NCBI RefSeq assembly: GCF_014352875.1
Contig: NZ_CP060695.1
Span: 124,001-188,000, forward strand
Direction of reading: 5' to 3'
Length of the DNA stretch: 64,000 bases
Source: Polaribacter pectinis
GTDB taxonomy: Bacteria > Bacteroidota > Bacteroidia > Flavobacteriales > Flavobacteriaceae
How positions within the stretch are numbered: position 1 is the stretch's first letter; each line of letters starts with the position of its first letter. The position numbers and the translations under genes were made by a program. The notes under the pieces are model-generated. The model was not told the DNA's origin. It was given only the letters and a program-made list of their open reading frames with translations, and made no database searches. Shown piece after piece: positions 1 to 7,360 of the stretch.

Positions 1-200
1 ATTATGTTGATGGGAAACCTGAAGGTAAATTCTACGAGTATTATGATACTGGAGAAATGAAAAGAATAGGTAAGTACGAAGCTGGATTAAGAGAAGGAAG
101 TTGGAAGGTGTACTACAAGAACGGAAAAATTCAGGAAAAAGGAAAATATAATAAAGGTGAAAAAGTAGGAATTTGGAAAACTTTTTACAAAAATATTTGA
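1..200 (+). CDS. MORN/YwqK-like repeat protein, C-terminal fragment (partial)
   Basis: The frame is open from the window edge (first full codon at base 3) to a TGA at 198-200 and gives about 65 residues. They consist of short repeats with the pattern G-K-x-E-G-x-W/F-x-x-Y-Y-x-x-G (for example GKFYEYYDTGEMK, then GSWKVYYKNGKIQ, then GIWKTFYKN). This is the pattern of MORN-like repeats in YwqK-type Bacteroidota proteins, often annotated as toxin-antitoxin YwqK family antitoxins although the role is unproven. The N-terminus lies outside the window. It precedes the GHMP kinase gene on the same strand by about 50 bp, but a separate promoter-like box lies between them. Confidence 0.7.
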   Translation, partial: YVDGKPEGKFYEYYDTGEMKRIGKYEAGLREGSWKVYYKNGKIQEKGKYNKGEKVGIWKTFYKNI

Positions 201-226
201 TAAGATTCTCTTAACATAAAAATTTG

Positions 227-234
227 TATTTTTG
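227..234 (+). promoter_or_regulatory. Bacteroidota-type -7 promoter box (TAnnTTTG)
   Basis: TATTTTTG matches the TAnnTTTG -7 consensus and lies 20 bp before the ATG of the GHMP kinase gene at 254. A TTTG at 196-199 is a possible -33 element, but its spacing of 27 bp is longer than usual. Confidence 0.5.
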
Positions 235-253
235 TACCACTATTTAAAGAAAA

Positions 254-1180
254 ATGAAAGGACCACTATTTTATGCTAAAATTCTTCTTTTTGGAGAATA
301 CGGAATTATTAAAGATTCTAAAGGTTTAGCAATTCCGTTTAACGCATACAGAGGTGCATTAAAAACATCTTCTAATCTTGTTGATAATGCTAAAAAATCT
401 AATGAAAACTTACAGCGTTTTTATGACTATTTAGCAAATTTAGAAACAGATTTAGTTACTTTTAATTTAAAAAAGTTACAGAAAGATATTGTTAACGGAA
501 TGTATTTCGATTCTTCAATACCACAAGGTTATGGAGTTGGAAGTTCTGGTGCACTTGTTGCGTCTATTTATGATGAATATGCTGCCGATAAAATTACTGT
601 TTTAGAAAATTTAACAAGAGAAAAATTACTAAAGCTAAAAGAAGTATTTTCTTTGATGGAATCTTTTTTTCATGGAAAAAGTTCTGGTTTAGATCCTTTA
701 AATAGTTACTTAAGTTTACCAATTTTAATCAATTCTAAAATAGATATAGAGCCAGCAGGAATTCCATCACAAAAAGAAGGAAAAGGTGCTGTTTTTTTAT
801 TAGATTCAGAACAAATTGGTGAAACTGAACCTATGGTAAACATCTTTATGAATAAGATGAAAAGCGAAGGTTTTAGAAAAATGATTAGTGAAGAATTTGC
901 TACGACTACAGATATTTGTATAGATAATTTTTTACAAGGTGATGTAAAATCTTTATTTGGTAATGTAAAAAATCTCTCTAAAATAGTTCTAAAAAACTTT
1001 AAACCAATGATTCCTGTTGCTTTTCATAAAGTTTGGGAAAAAGGAATTAAAACAAATGATTACTACTTAAAACTTTGCGGTTCTGGTGGCGGTGGTTACA
1101 TTTTAGGTTTTACAGAAGATTATCAAAAAGCGCAACAAAGCTTAAAAGATTATAAATTAGAATTGGTTTACAGATTCTAA
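254..1180 (+). CDS. GHMP family kinase, mevalonate-kinase-like
   Basis: Small-molecule kinase of the GHMP superfamily (308 aa), probably phosphorylating mevalonate in the mevalonate route to isoprenoids. The glycine-rich ATP loop PQGYGVGSSGAL is at residues 90-101. An acidic catalytic motif, HGKSSGLDPL, is near 140-149, and the C-terminal glycine-rich GHMP motif CGSGGGG is near 274-280. The N-terminal FGEYGI matches the sugar/alcohol-binding start of the family. Ten bases after its stop comes a UbiA prenyltransferase that would use prenyl-diphosphates, which fits an isoprenoid or lipid operon. The exact substrate is inferred from neighbours; another GHMP substrate cannot be excluded. Confidence 0.8.
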   Translation: MKGPLFYAKILLFGEYGIIKDSKGLAIPFNAYRGALKTSSNLVDNAKKSNENLQRFYDYLANLETDLVTFNLKKLQKDIVNGMYFDSSIPQGYGVGSSGALVASIYDEYAADKITVLENLTREKLLKLKEVFSLMESFFHGKSSGLDPLNSYLSLPILINSKIDIEPAGIPSQKEGKGAVFLLDSEQIGETEPMVNIFMNKMKSEGFRKMISEEFATTTDICIDNFLQGDVKSLFGNVKNLSKIVLKNFKPMIPVAFHKVWEKGIKTNDYYLKLCGSGGGGYILGFTEDYQKAQQSLKDYKLELVYRF

Positions 1181-1189
1181 AAAATCTTT

Positions 1190-2107
1190 ATGACTTCCTT
1201 TAAAGTAAAAAGAATTACCTACAAAATATTAAGTCTTTTATCAGTTATTAGAGGGTATAATATTCTTGTTTTAATTGCTGCACAATATTTAGCTTCTATA
1301 TTTATTTTCTCTCCAGAAAAGTCTATAAGACATGTTATTTTCGATTGGCATTTGCTTTATATTGTTTTAGCTTCAATTTGTGTTGTTGCTGCAGGTTATA
1401 TTATTAATAATTTTTATGACATTAAAGTTGATAGGATTAATAGACCTCTTAAAACAGGTTTAGATACCTATGTAAAACAGTCTACAAGATTAAAGCTTTA
1501 CTTTATTCTTAATTTTTTAGGTTTTATTTTTGGTACATTAATTTCATGGAGAGCGGCTTTGTTTTTTTCAGTATATATTTTTGCAATCTGGTTTTATTCT
1601 CATAAACTAAAAAAACATCCATTAACTGGGTTAATATCTGCTACTGTACTTACTATATTACCTTTTTTTGCAGTTTTTGTGTATTTTGGTAACTTCTCAA
1701 AAATAATTTTTGTCCATGCAGTTTTTCTGTTTTTAGTAATTATGGTGAGAGAATTAATAAAAGATTTAGAAAATATTAAAGGAGCGTTAGCAAATAATTA
1801 TACCACTTTTTCAGTAGCATATGGAGAATTAAAGACTAAAAAATTATCAATTTTTTTATTAATTTTAACTTTGTTTCCTGTTTCTGTATTATTTAGATAC
1901 CCGTCATTAAGTTATATGCGTTATTACTTCTATTTTGCGATGGTTATTTTGATATTTGTAGGTTCTTATCTATGGAATGCAAAAACTAAAAATCAATATA
2001 GAATTTTGCATAATATTTTAAAATTGTTACTCTTAATAGGTGTTTTTTGTCTTGTTTTTATTGATACTTCTCTAATCGTTGAAAAAGTAATAGATAGTTT
2101 GAATTAA
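1190..2107 (+). CDS. UbiA-family prenyltransferase (geranylgeranylglycerol-phosphate geranylgeranyltransferase-like)
   Basis: Integral membrane prenyltransferase (305 aa) with about eight hydrophobic segments. The first aspartate-rich, magnesium-diphosphate binding motif NNFYDIKVDRINRP is at residues 73-86. The second is a variant, RELIKDLENIKGALANNY at 187-204. Both are hallmarks of UbiA enzymes, which move a prenyl chain from a diphosphate donor to an acceptor. Bacteroidota members with this layout are usually annotated as geranylgeranylglycerol-phosphate geranylgeranyltransferases, the archaeal-lipid-type branch; the acceptor here is not provable from sequence. The start ATG at 1190 lies 9 bp after the kinase stop, so the two are probably co-transcribed. 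The promoter of the next gene begins inside its last codons. Confidence 0.8.
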   Translation: MTSFKVKRITYKILSLLSVIRGYNILVLIAAQYLASIFIFSPEKSIRHVIFDWHLLYIVLASICVVAAGYIINNFYDIKVDRINRPLKTGLDTYVKQSTRLKLYFILNFLGFIFGTLISWRAALFFSVYIFAIWFYSHKLKKHPLTGLISATVLTILPFFAVFVYFGNFSKIIFVHAVFLFLVIMVRELIKDLENIKGALANNYTTFSVAYGELKTKKLSIFLLILTLFPVSVLFRYPSLSYMRYYFYFAMVILIFVGSYLWNAKTKNQYRILHNILKLLLLIGVFCLVFIDTSLIVEKVIDSLN

Positions 2108-2130
2108 AATCTTCTATTTGAGTACCTTTG
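2098..2130 (+). promoter_or_regulatory. Promoter for the pseudouridine synthase gene
   Basis: TTTG at 2098-2101 and TACCTTTG at 2123-2130 match the Bacteroidota -33 and -7 elements with a 21-bp spacer. The -33 box overlaps the end of the upstream prenyltransferase gene. The start codon at 2148 follows by 17 bp. Confidence 0.65.
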
Positions 2131-2147
2131 CATAAAATTTTTTTAAA

Positions 2148-3002
2148 ATGAATTCAAATAAAAACTCGTCGCGAGGACGACAAGAAGGCAAAAAAAGCAC
2201 TCCTCTTAGTAGAAAAAGTACTCCTTTAAGCAGAAAAAGCCCAAAGAAAGAGTACAAGAAAATCAAAGAAACTCCAAAATCTGATGAATCATCAGGAATC
2301 CGTTTAAACAAATATATTGCCAATTCCGGTATCTGTTCTAGAAGAGAAGCAGATACGTACATTGAGCATGGTAGTGTAGAAGTAAATGGGAAGTTAATGA
2401 CAGAAATGGGCTACAAAGTTCAGCCAACAGATGTTGTGAAATTCGATGGAACATCTATTACACCAGAGCAAAAAAAGTATATTTTATTAAATAAACCAAA
2501 AAACTACATTACAACCATGGACGATGATCGTGGTAGAAAAACTGTAATGGAATTAGTTGCAAACGCTTCTAAAGAGCGTATTTATCCGGTTGGAAGATTA
2601 GATAGAAACACTACAGGTTTGTTGTTGTTTACAAATGATGGAGATTTAGCAAAAAAATTAACGCATCCAAAACACAATGTACGCAAGTTGTATCATGCTT
2701 CTTTAGATAGAAAATTAGATTTAAAAGATTTAGAGAAACTACGTGGAGATGTAATAATTGAGGGAAGAAAAGTATTTATTGATGCTGTTTCTTATGTAGA
2801 TGGACAACCGAAATCAGAAATTGGTATCGAAATTCATTCTGGTAGAAATAGAATAGTACGTAAGATTTTTGAACATGTTGGCTATAAAGTAAACAAATTA
2901 GATAGAGTTATTTTTGCAGAGCTTACAAAGAAAAACCTTCCAAGAGGAAGATGGAGAGAGCTTACAAATCAAGAATTAAATAACTTATCAATGATGAAAT
3001 AG
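2148..3002 (+). CDS. RluB/RsuA-family rRNA pseudouridine synthase
   Basis: Converts a specific uridine of ribosomal RNA to pseudouridine in the cytoplasm. The 284-aa protein starts with a very basic, low-complexity tail (residues 1-45) containing a tandem KSTPLSR repeat, common in Bacteroidota RluB proteins. An S4 RNA-binding domain follows at about 51-100 (IRLNKYIANSGICSRREAD). The catalytic domain carries the GRLDRNTTGLLLFTNDG motif at 149-165, with D152 as the expected catalytic aspartate. It has its own promoter and is followed by a strong hairpin terminator. Assignment to RluB rather than RluE/RluF or RsuA rests on overall length and motif, so the target site is inferred. Confidence 0.88.
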   Translation: MNSNKNSSRGRQEGKKSTPLSRKSTPLSRKSPKKEYKKIKETPKSDESSGIRLNKYIANSGICSRREADTYIEHGSVEVNGKLMTEMGYKVQPTDVVKFDGTSITPEQKKYILLNKPKNYITTMDDDRGRKTVMELVANASKERIYPVGRLDRNTTGLLLFTNDGDLAKKLTHPKHNVRKLYHASLDRKLDLKDLEKLRGDVIIEGRKVFIDAVSYVDGQPKSEIGIEIHSGRNRIVRKIFEHVGYKVNKLDRVIFAELTKKNLPRGRWRELTNQELNNLSMMK

Positions 3003-3019
3003 ATAAGTTTTATAAAACA

Positions 3020-3048
3020 AAAAATCCGAACAAATGTTCGGATTTTTT
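3020..3048. terminator. Intrinsic terminator, bidirectional
   Basis: A perfect stem (AAAATCCGAAC / GTTCGGATTTT) with an AAAT loop followed by a T run lies 18 bp after the pseudouridine synthase stop. The mirrored A run lets it also end the tRNA-Phe transcript coming from the other side. Confidence 0.8.
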
Positions 3049-3050
3049 TG

Positions 3051-3123
3051 TGGTACCTCCAGGAATCGAACCAGGGACACAAGGATTTTCAGTCCTTTGC
3101 TCTACCAACTGAGCTAAGGTACC
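3051..3123 (-). tRNA. tRNA-Phe (GAA anticodon)
   Basis: On the minus strand a 73-nt cloverleaf begins GGTACCT and ends AGGTACC plus discriminator A, giving a seven-pair acceptor stem. The anticodon arm GGACTGAAAATCC has anticodon GAA, and the T arm contains GGTTCGATTCC. The CCA end is not encoded (the DNA reads ACA). Confidence 0.96.
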
Positions 3124-3222
3124 ATCGCCTTAGCGGTTGCAAATATAAAATGTTTTTTTACATCTGCTAAACAAATTTAAAAAAAATGTCATTTATTTTT
3201 AACTTTTTTCTAATTTAGACAT

Positions 3223-3951
3223 ATGAATTTAATTATAGATATAGGTAATACTAGTGTTAAGGCTGCTGTTTTTAAGCAAGATACAATCGTTTTTTCTGTT
3301 TCTTTTGACAAGAAAATAATTTTATCAGAATTGAAGAAAATAATTAAAAAATATAATATTTCTTGTGGAATCATGTCTAGCGTGGCATCAATTTCAGAGA
3401 AAAAGGTAGAAAAGCTCCAGAAATTAATCAAATTAACGCTTGTTTCTTCTTCAACAGAAGTGCCATTTGTCAATTTGTATGAAACACCAAAAACTTTAGG
3501 TTTAGATAGAATTGCGTTGGTTACTGGTGCAGTAAAGAAATATCCAAACAAAAATGTATTGGTTATAGATGCAGGTACTTGTATCACTTTTGATTTTGTT
3601 AATGATAAATCAGAATATTTAGGAGGAGCTATTTCACCAGGAATAAACATGAGATATAAGGCATTAAATAATTTTACAGCTAAATTACCTTTTCTTGAAA
3701 AAAAAGAAGTTAAAAGTTTCATTGGAAAATCTACAAATGAAAGTATACATTCTGGAGTTGTAAATGGTGTTACAAAGGAGTTAGAAGGCGTAATTTTAGA
3801 TTATAAAGAGAAATTTGGAGATTTAACAATTGTTTTAACAGGAGGAGATACAAATTTCTTGTCAAAACAATTAAAAAGTAGCATATTTGCCAATCAAAAT
3901 TTTCTCCTTCAAGGATTAAATGAATTATTGATATTTAACGAAGAAAAATGA
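3223..3951 (+). CDS. coaX: Type III pantothenate kinase
   Basis: Catalyses the first step of coenzyme A synthesis, phosphorylation of pantothenate. The 242-aa protein has the acetate-kinase/hexokinase-like fold signatures of CoaX: DIGNTSVKAAVF at residues 6-17 (phosphate 1 loop) and DAGTCITFDFV in the middle of the protein. A third glycine-rich motif, LTGGDTNFL, is near the C-terminus. The stop overlaps the ATG of the next, outer-membrane protein gene by 4 bp (ATGA), so they are translationally coupled and begin an envelope-biogenesis run. This CoaX-outer membrane protein order is common in Flavobacteriaceae. Confidence 0.93.
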   Translation: MNLIIDIGNTSVKAAVFKQDTIVFSVSFDKKIILSELKKIIKKYNISCGIMSSVASISEKKVEKLQKLIKLTLVSSSTEVPFVNLYETPKTLGLDRIALVTGAVKKYPNKNVLVIDAGTCITFDFVNDKSEYLGGAISPGINMRYKALNNFTAKLPFLEKKEVKSFIGKSTNESIHSGVVNGVTKELEGVILDYKEKFGDLTIVLTGGDTNFLSKQLKSSIFANQNFLLQGLNELLIFNEEK

Positions 3952-5234
3952 TTAGAAAGATTCTAGTAGCTCTATTACTAATAACTTCTTTTGCAACAAC
4001 TGCACAAAGAACAAGTTCATCACCATATTCTTTTTTTGGTTTTGGAGACGAGTTTAGCCCAAGAACAGTAGAGCAAAGTAGTATGGGAGGCATTGGAGTT
4101 GCTTTTAACCATTATAAATATCTAAATTTTACAAATCCGGCTGCTTATGCAGATTTAAGATATACAACTTATGCCTTTGGATTGTTAAATAATGATTTAA
4201 CTATAAGAAATGGAGATGTAAAACAAAACGCAAACTCTACAAGTTTAAGTTACTTTGCAGTAGCTTTCCCTATTGGAAATAAAGCAGGTTTTTCAGTAGG
4301 TCTACAACCTGTTTCTTCAGTAGGTTATTCCTTGTCTAGTTCATTGTTAGATGACAAGGGAAACACGATTAATACCCTTTTTACAGGTGATGGAGGTGTT
4401 AATAGAGTTTATGGAAGTTTTGGAATTAAACTTACTAAAGAATTGTCTATAGGTTTAGAGGCTGATTATAAATTTGGAAACATAGATAATAGTGTAATAG
4501 AGGGAAATGTAGATGCAACTTTAGCTACAAAAAACAGCGAGACAACAAATGTAAGAGGAGGTTCTGTTACTTTGGGGGCTCAATATCAAAAAACATTAAA
4601 AAACAAACTTATTTTTAATTCTGGAGCAGCTTTTAAATTTGGAAATGATTTAACTGTAACTGGTACAGAATCTGAATATACCTTAAGCTATTCAGGAACT
4701 GGAGGTGAGATACCTAGAGATTACAGACCAAATATAGCTATTAAAGGAGAATACAAACTCCCGTTGAAAACTACTATTGGAGCTGGTTTAGGAAAGTTTG
4801 ATAAATGGTATTTAGGCTTGGAGTATGAAAATCAAGCGGCAATTGAGAATTCTGGATTCTTGAATAAGACAAATACCGCATTTGCTTATGAAAAATCAAA
4901 TAGGTTTTCTCTTGGAGGTTTTTATCTTCCAAAAATAAATTCAATATCAAGTTACTGGGAAAGAGTTACTTATAGAGCGGGTATTCGTTTTGAAAATACT
5001 GGTTTGTTAGTTAACGGATCAACAAATAATACAAATTTCAATCAAATAAACGACTTTGGCATATCTTTTGGATTAGGTTTACCACTGAAACAATTATCTA
5101 ATGTTAATATGGGATTTGAGTTTGGTAAAAGAGGGACCACTGCTAATAATTTAATTCAAGAAAATTATTTTAATTTTAGATTAAGTTTATCTTTGACAGA
5201 TACAAATTGGTTTCAAAAAAGGAAAATTGATTAA
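3948..5234 (+). CDS. Outer-membrane beta-barrel protein (FadL/OmpP1-like)
   Basis: A 428-aa exported protein with a Sec signal peptide (residues 1 to about 19, ending TTAQ). The body is made of alternating polar/aromatic strands with many G-x-G-x-Y/F patterns, as in a beta-barrel. The mature start SSPYSFFGFGD and the tail ending in an aromatic-containing strand resemble Bacteroidota outer-membrane transport or PorV-like proteins. No catalytic motif is visible. The gene overlaps coaX by 4 bp and is followed 15 bp later by a periplasmic TPR protein and then lptC, so it belongs to an envelope operon. Its cargo is unknown. Confidence 0.7.
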   Translation: MIRKILVALLLITSFATTAQRTSSSPYSFFGFGDEFSPRTVEQSSMGGIGVAFNHYKYLNFTNPAAYADLRYTTYAFGLLNNDLTIRNGDVKQNANSTSLSYFAVAFPIGNKAGFSVGLQPVSSVGYSLSSSLLDDKGNTINTLFTGDGGVNRVYGSFGIKLTKELSIGLEADYKFGNIDNSVIEGNVDATLATKNSETTNVRGGSVTLGAQYQKTLKNKLIFNSGAAFKFGNDLTVTGTESEYTLSYSGTGGEIPRDYRPNIAIKGEYKLPLKTTIGAGLGKFDKWYLGLEYENQAAIENSGFLNKTNTAFAYEKSNRFSLGGFYLPKINSISSYWERVTYRAGIRFENTGLLVNGSTNNTNFNQINDFGISFGLGLPLKQLSNVNMGFEFGKRGTTANNLIQENYFNFRLSLSLTDTNWFQKRKID

Positions 5235-5249
5235 TAAAAAACTAACAAA

Positions 5250-6569
5250 ATGAAGAAATTTACGTTTTTATTGGCTACAGTGTTATTATTAGCATCAGCA
5301 AAAACAAATGCTCAGGACGCAAACAGAGAATGTACTATTAAGTACAATTTATTTAAAGGAGATTTTCAATCGAAAAAGTATGATGATGCTTACACAAATT
5401 GGATATATCTTATGGATAATTGTAAAGATTTGTCTGTAAACATCTACAAATATGGTTCAACTCTTGCAGAAGATGTAAGAAAAGATCCAGTTTTAGCAAA
5501 AAGAGTTTATGAACAAAGGTTACAATATTATCCTACTAAAAATCCTGCAAAAGTACATAGTGATTATGCTACGTATTTAGCTGATAATAAATTAGCTTCG
5601 GATGATGTTATTTTTACAATATTAGAAAAAGGATATGCAATTGACCCAACAAAAATGGGTGTTAAGAATTTGTATTCTTATTTTCAAGGTGTAACTGATA
5701 GACAAAAAGACACAAATCCTCAAAAAGTTTTTGATACTTATGATGATGTATTAGAAAATGTAAACTTAAAGTTAGAAGGATATGCTGTTAAATTAAAAGA
5801 ATTAACAAAAGATACGATAGCTAATAAAAAATTAATACATGCTTATACTGTAAACTCTACAGCATTAGGTACTGTAGAAGGTGGTTTAGATGCTATCATT
5901 ACAGAAATTGCAACTTGTGAAAGATTAATTCCTTTGTACAAAGGTAGTTTTGAAGCAAATAAAGGAAATGCAGTTTGGTTAAAAAGAGCAGTATCTAGAA
6001 TGTTTAATAAAGGTTGTCAAGCAGATCCTTTATATGCAAAATTAGTTAGAGCTTATGCAGAAGCTTCACCATCACCAGAAGCATATGCCTTTTTAGCAAA
6101 TGTTTTAGAAGATAATGGAGACGCATCTGGCGCGACAGCAATGAGAGAGAAATCTTTTAATTTAGAAACTGATCCTTTAAAGAAAGCAAAAATAAAAATG
6201 AAGTTTGCACAAGCAGCCAAAGACAGAGGTCAATACAGTTCTGCTAGAAGCTTGGCAAGAGAAGCTTTAAGATTTAATCCTAATTATGGAAGAGCATATT
6301 TATTTATTGCAAATTTATATGCAGTGAGTGCAAACTCTTGTGGAAACAGTGAGTTTGAAAAGAGAATGGTTTATGTTGCAGCATTAAATCAGGCTAATAG
6401 AGCAGCTTCTGTAGATCCAAGTATTTCTGCAACTGCACGTAGCTATTCTGCAAGTTATAGAGCAAATGTGCCTAGCCAAAAAGTAATTTTTACAGCTGGT
6501 ATTAATCCAGGAAGTAGTTATACTATTAAATGTTGGATTGGAGAAACTGTTAGAGTGCCATCTAAATAA
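5250..6569 (+). CDS. Exported tetratricopeptide-repeat protein
   Basis: A 439-aa protein with a clear Sec signal peptide (residues 1-21, ending TNAQ) and otherwise helical sequence. TPR-like units are visible in the N-terminal part (DDAYTNWIYLMDNC, VYEQRLQYYP) and the C-terminal part (AYAFLANVLEDNGDASGA, SARSLAREALRFNPNYGRAYLFIANLY). Such proteins act as scaffolds in the periplasm. No enzyme motif is visible. It lies between the beta-barrel gene and lptC. Its last bases are 4 bp before the GTG start of lptC, and the first strong terminator-like hairpin after it is inside lptC. Confidence 0.75.
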   Translation: MKKFTFLLATVLLLASAKTNAQDANRECTIKYNLFKGDFQSKKYDDAYTNWIYLMDNCKDLSVNIYKYGSTLAEDVRKDPVLAKRVYEQRLQYYPTKNPAKVHSDYATYLADNKLASDDVIFTILEKGYAIDPTKMGVKNLYSYFQGVTDRQKDTNPQKVFDTYDDVLENVNLKLEGYAVKLKELTKDTIANKKLIHAYTVNSTALGTVEGGLDAIITEIATCERLIPLYKGSFEANKGNAVWLKRAVSRMFNKGCQADPLYAKLVRAYAEASPSPEAYAFLANVLEDNGDASGATAMREKSFNLETDPLKKAKIKMKFAQAAKDRGQYSSARSLAREALRFNPNYGRAYLFIANLYAVSANSCGNSEFEKRMVYVAALNQANRAASVDPSISATARSYSASYRANVPSQKVIFTAGINPGSSYTIKCWIGETVRVPSK

Positions 6570-6573
6570 TTTA

Positions 6574-7140
6574 GTGAAAAACAAGACACAAATATTTTTA
6601 AAAAGCATTACTGTTACATTGGTAACAGTAATGCTTTTTTCTTGCTCTAACAATACGCAACAAGTTAGAGATTTTTTAGCGTCAAAAAATTTGCCAATTG
6701 GTACGGCAAAAAATGCCTATCATGTTTATAAAGATTCAGGTAGAATAACCTCTAAATTAATTACACCTTTAAGATTAGATTTTAGTAACAGAGATCAACA
6801 TCCTTATAGTGAGTTTCCAAAAGGAATAAAAATTATTAATTTTGATAAAAACGGAATAGATTCTGTAACTATTTCTGGAGATTACTCTCTGTCTTATGAT
6901 AAGACTAAAGTGGCAGAAATAAGAGGTAATGTAGTAGTTACAAATCATACAGAGCAATCTAAACTGTTAACAGAGCAATTATTTTGGGATCAAAATACCA
7001 AGTATTTCTTTTCAGAAAAAGAGTTTACACTCACTACAAGAAAAGACACTATTTACGGAATTGGTTTTGAGTGTAAAGAAGACTTAAGCAAACATTTAGC
7101 CAGAAAAACAACAGGAAAATTAGAAACAACAGAAGATTAA
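6574..7140 (+). CDS. lptC: LPS-export periplasmic protein LptC, lipoprotein-type, GTG start
   Basis: Component of the lipopolysaccharide transport bridge between the inner-membrane ABC transporter and the LptA/LptD side. I chose the GTG at 6574 because it starts a complete lipoprotein signal: MKNKTQIF, hydrophobic residues 11-22, then LFSC with C24 as the lipidated cysteine. An in-frame ATG at 6538 would overlap the previous gene by 32 bp and put twelve non-signal-like residues in front. The body has the beta-jelly-roll type repeats of LptC/OstA proteins (KVAEIRGNVVVTN, KYFFSEKEFTL). Oddly, codons 10-22 are a perfect 17-bp inverted repeat followed by six T. The next gene starts 4 bp downstream. 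Confidence 0.82.
   Translation: MKNKTQIFLKSITVTLVTVMLFSCSNNTQQVRDFLASKNLPIGTAKNAYHVYKDSGRITSKLITPLRLDFSNRDQHPYSEFPKGIKIINFDKNGIDSVTISGDYSLSYDKTKVAEIRGNVVVTNHTEQSKLLTEQLFWDQNTKYFFSEKEFTLTTRKDTIYGIGFECKEDLSKHLARKTTGKLETTED
6601..6640 (+). terminator. Perfect terminator-like hairpin inside the lptC signal-peptide codons
   Basis: The arms at 6601-6617 and 6622-6638 are perfect reverse complements (17 bp) with a four-base loop ATTG, and the T run spans 6635-6640. It has the form of a strong intrinsic terminator, 31 bp after the stop of the upstream TPR gene. It also encodes residues 10-22 of LptC. Confidence 0.75.
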
Positions 7141-7144
7141 TATT

Positions 7145-7345
7145 ATGAATAAAATTTGGAAATTTTTTCAATACGGGTATTTAATGGTAGCATTTATTTG
7201 CTTAATAGAAGGAATAATTCGTTGGAATACAGATAGGTCTAGATCTTATTTGTTTCTTGGCTTTGCTATTTTTATTACTTTAGTGTTTTTCTTTAAAAGA
7301 CATTTTAGAAAAAAAGTAGAACAAAGAAACAATCAAAACAAATAG
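7145..7345 (+). CDS. Small membrane protein of unknown function
   Basis: A 66-aa protein with two hydrophobic segments (about residues 10-26 and 36-50) separated by a charged loop with WNTDRSR, and a very basic tail. I do not recognise a family name; small proteins at this position between lptC and a CNNM-type transporter are seen in other Flavobacteriaceae. It starts 4 bp after lptC and ends 15 bp before the transporter gene, so it is part of the same transcript. Its compact size and topology suggest an accessory inner-membrane subunit, which is only an inference. Confidence 0.65.
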   Translation: MNKIWKFFQYGYLMVAFICLIEGIIRWNTDRSRSYLFLGFAIFITLVFFFKRHFRKKVEQRNNQNK

Positions 7346-7360
7346 TATATAAATTTCTTA

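Noticed and set aside
3210..3722. 170-codon minus-strand frame opposite coaX
   Set aside because: Shadow of coaX, which has clear kinase motifs on the plus strand.
6538..6573. Longer lptC start at ATG 6538
   Set aside because: It overlaps the TPR gene by 32 bp and adds twelve residues that spoil the lipoprotein signal; GTG 6574 fits better.
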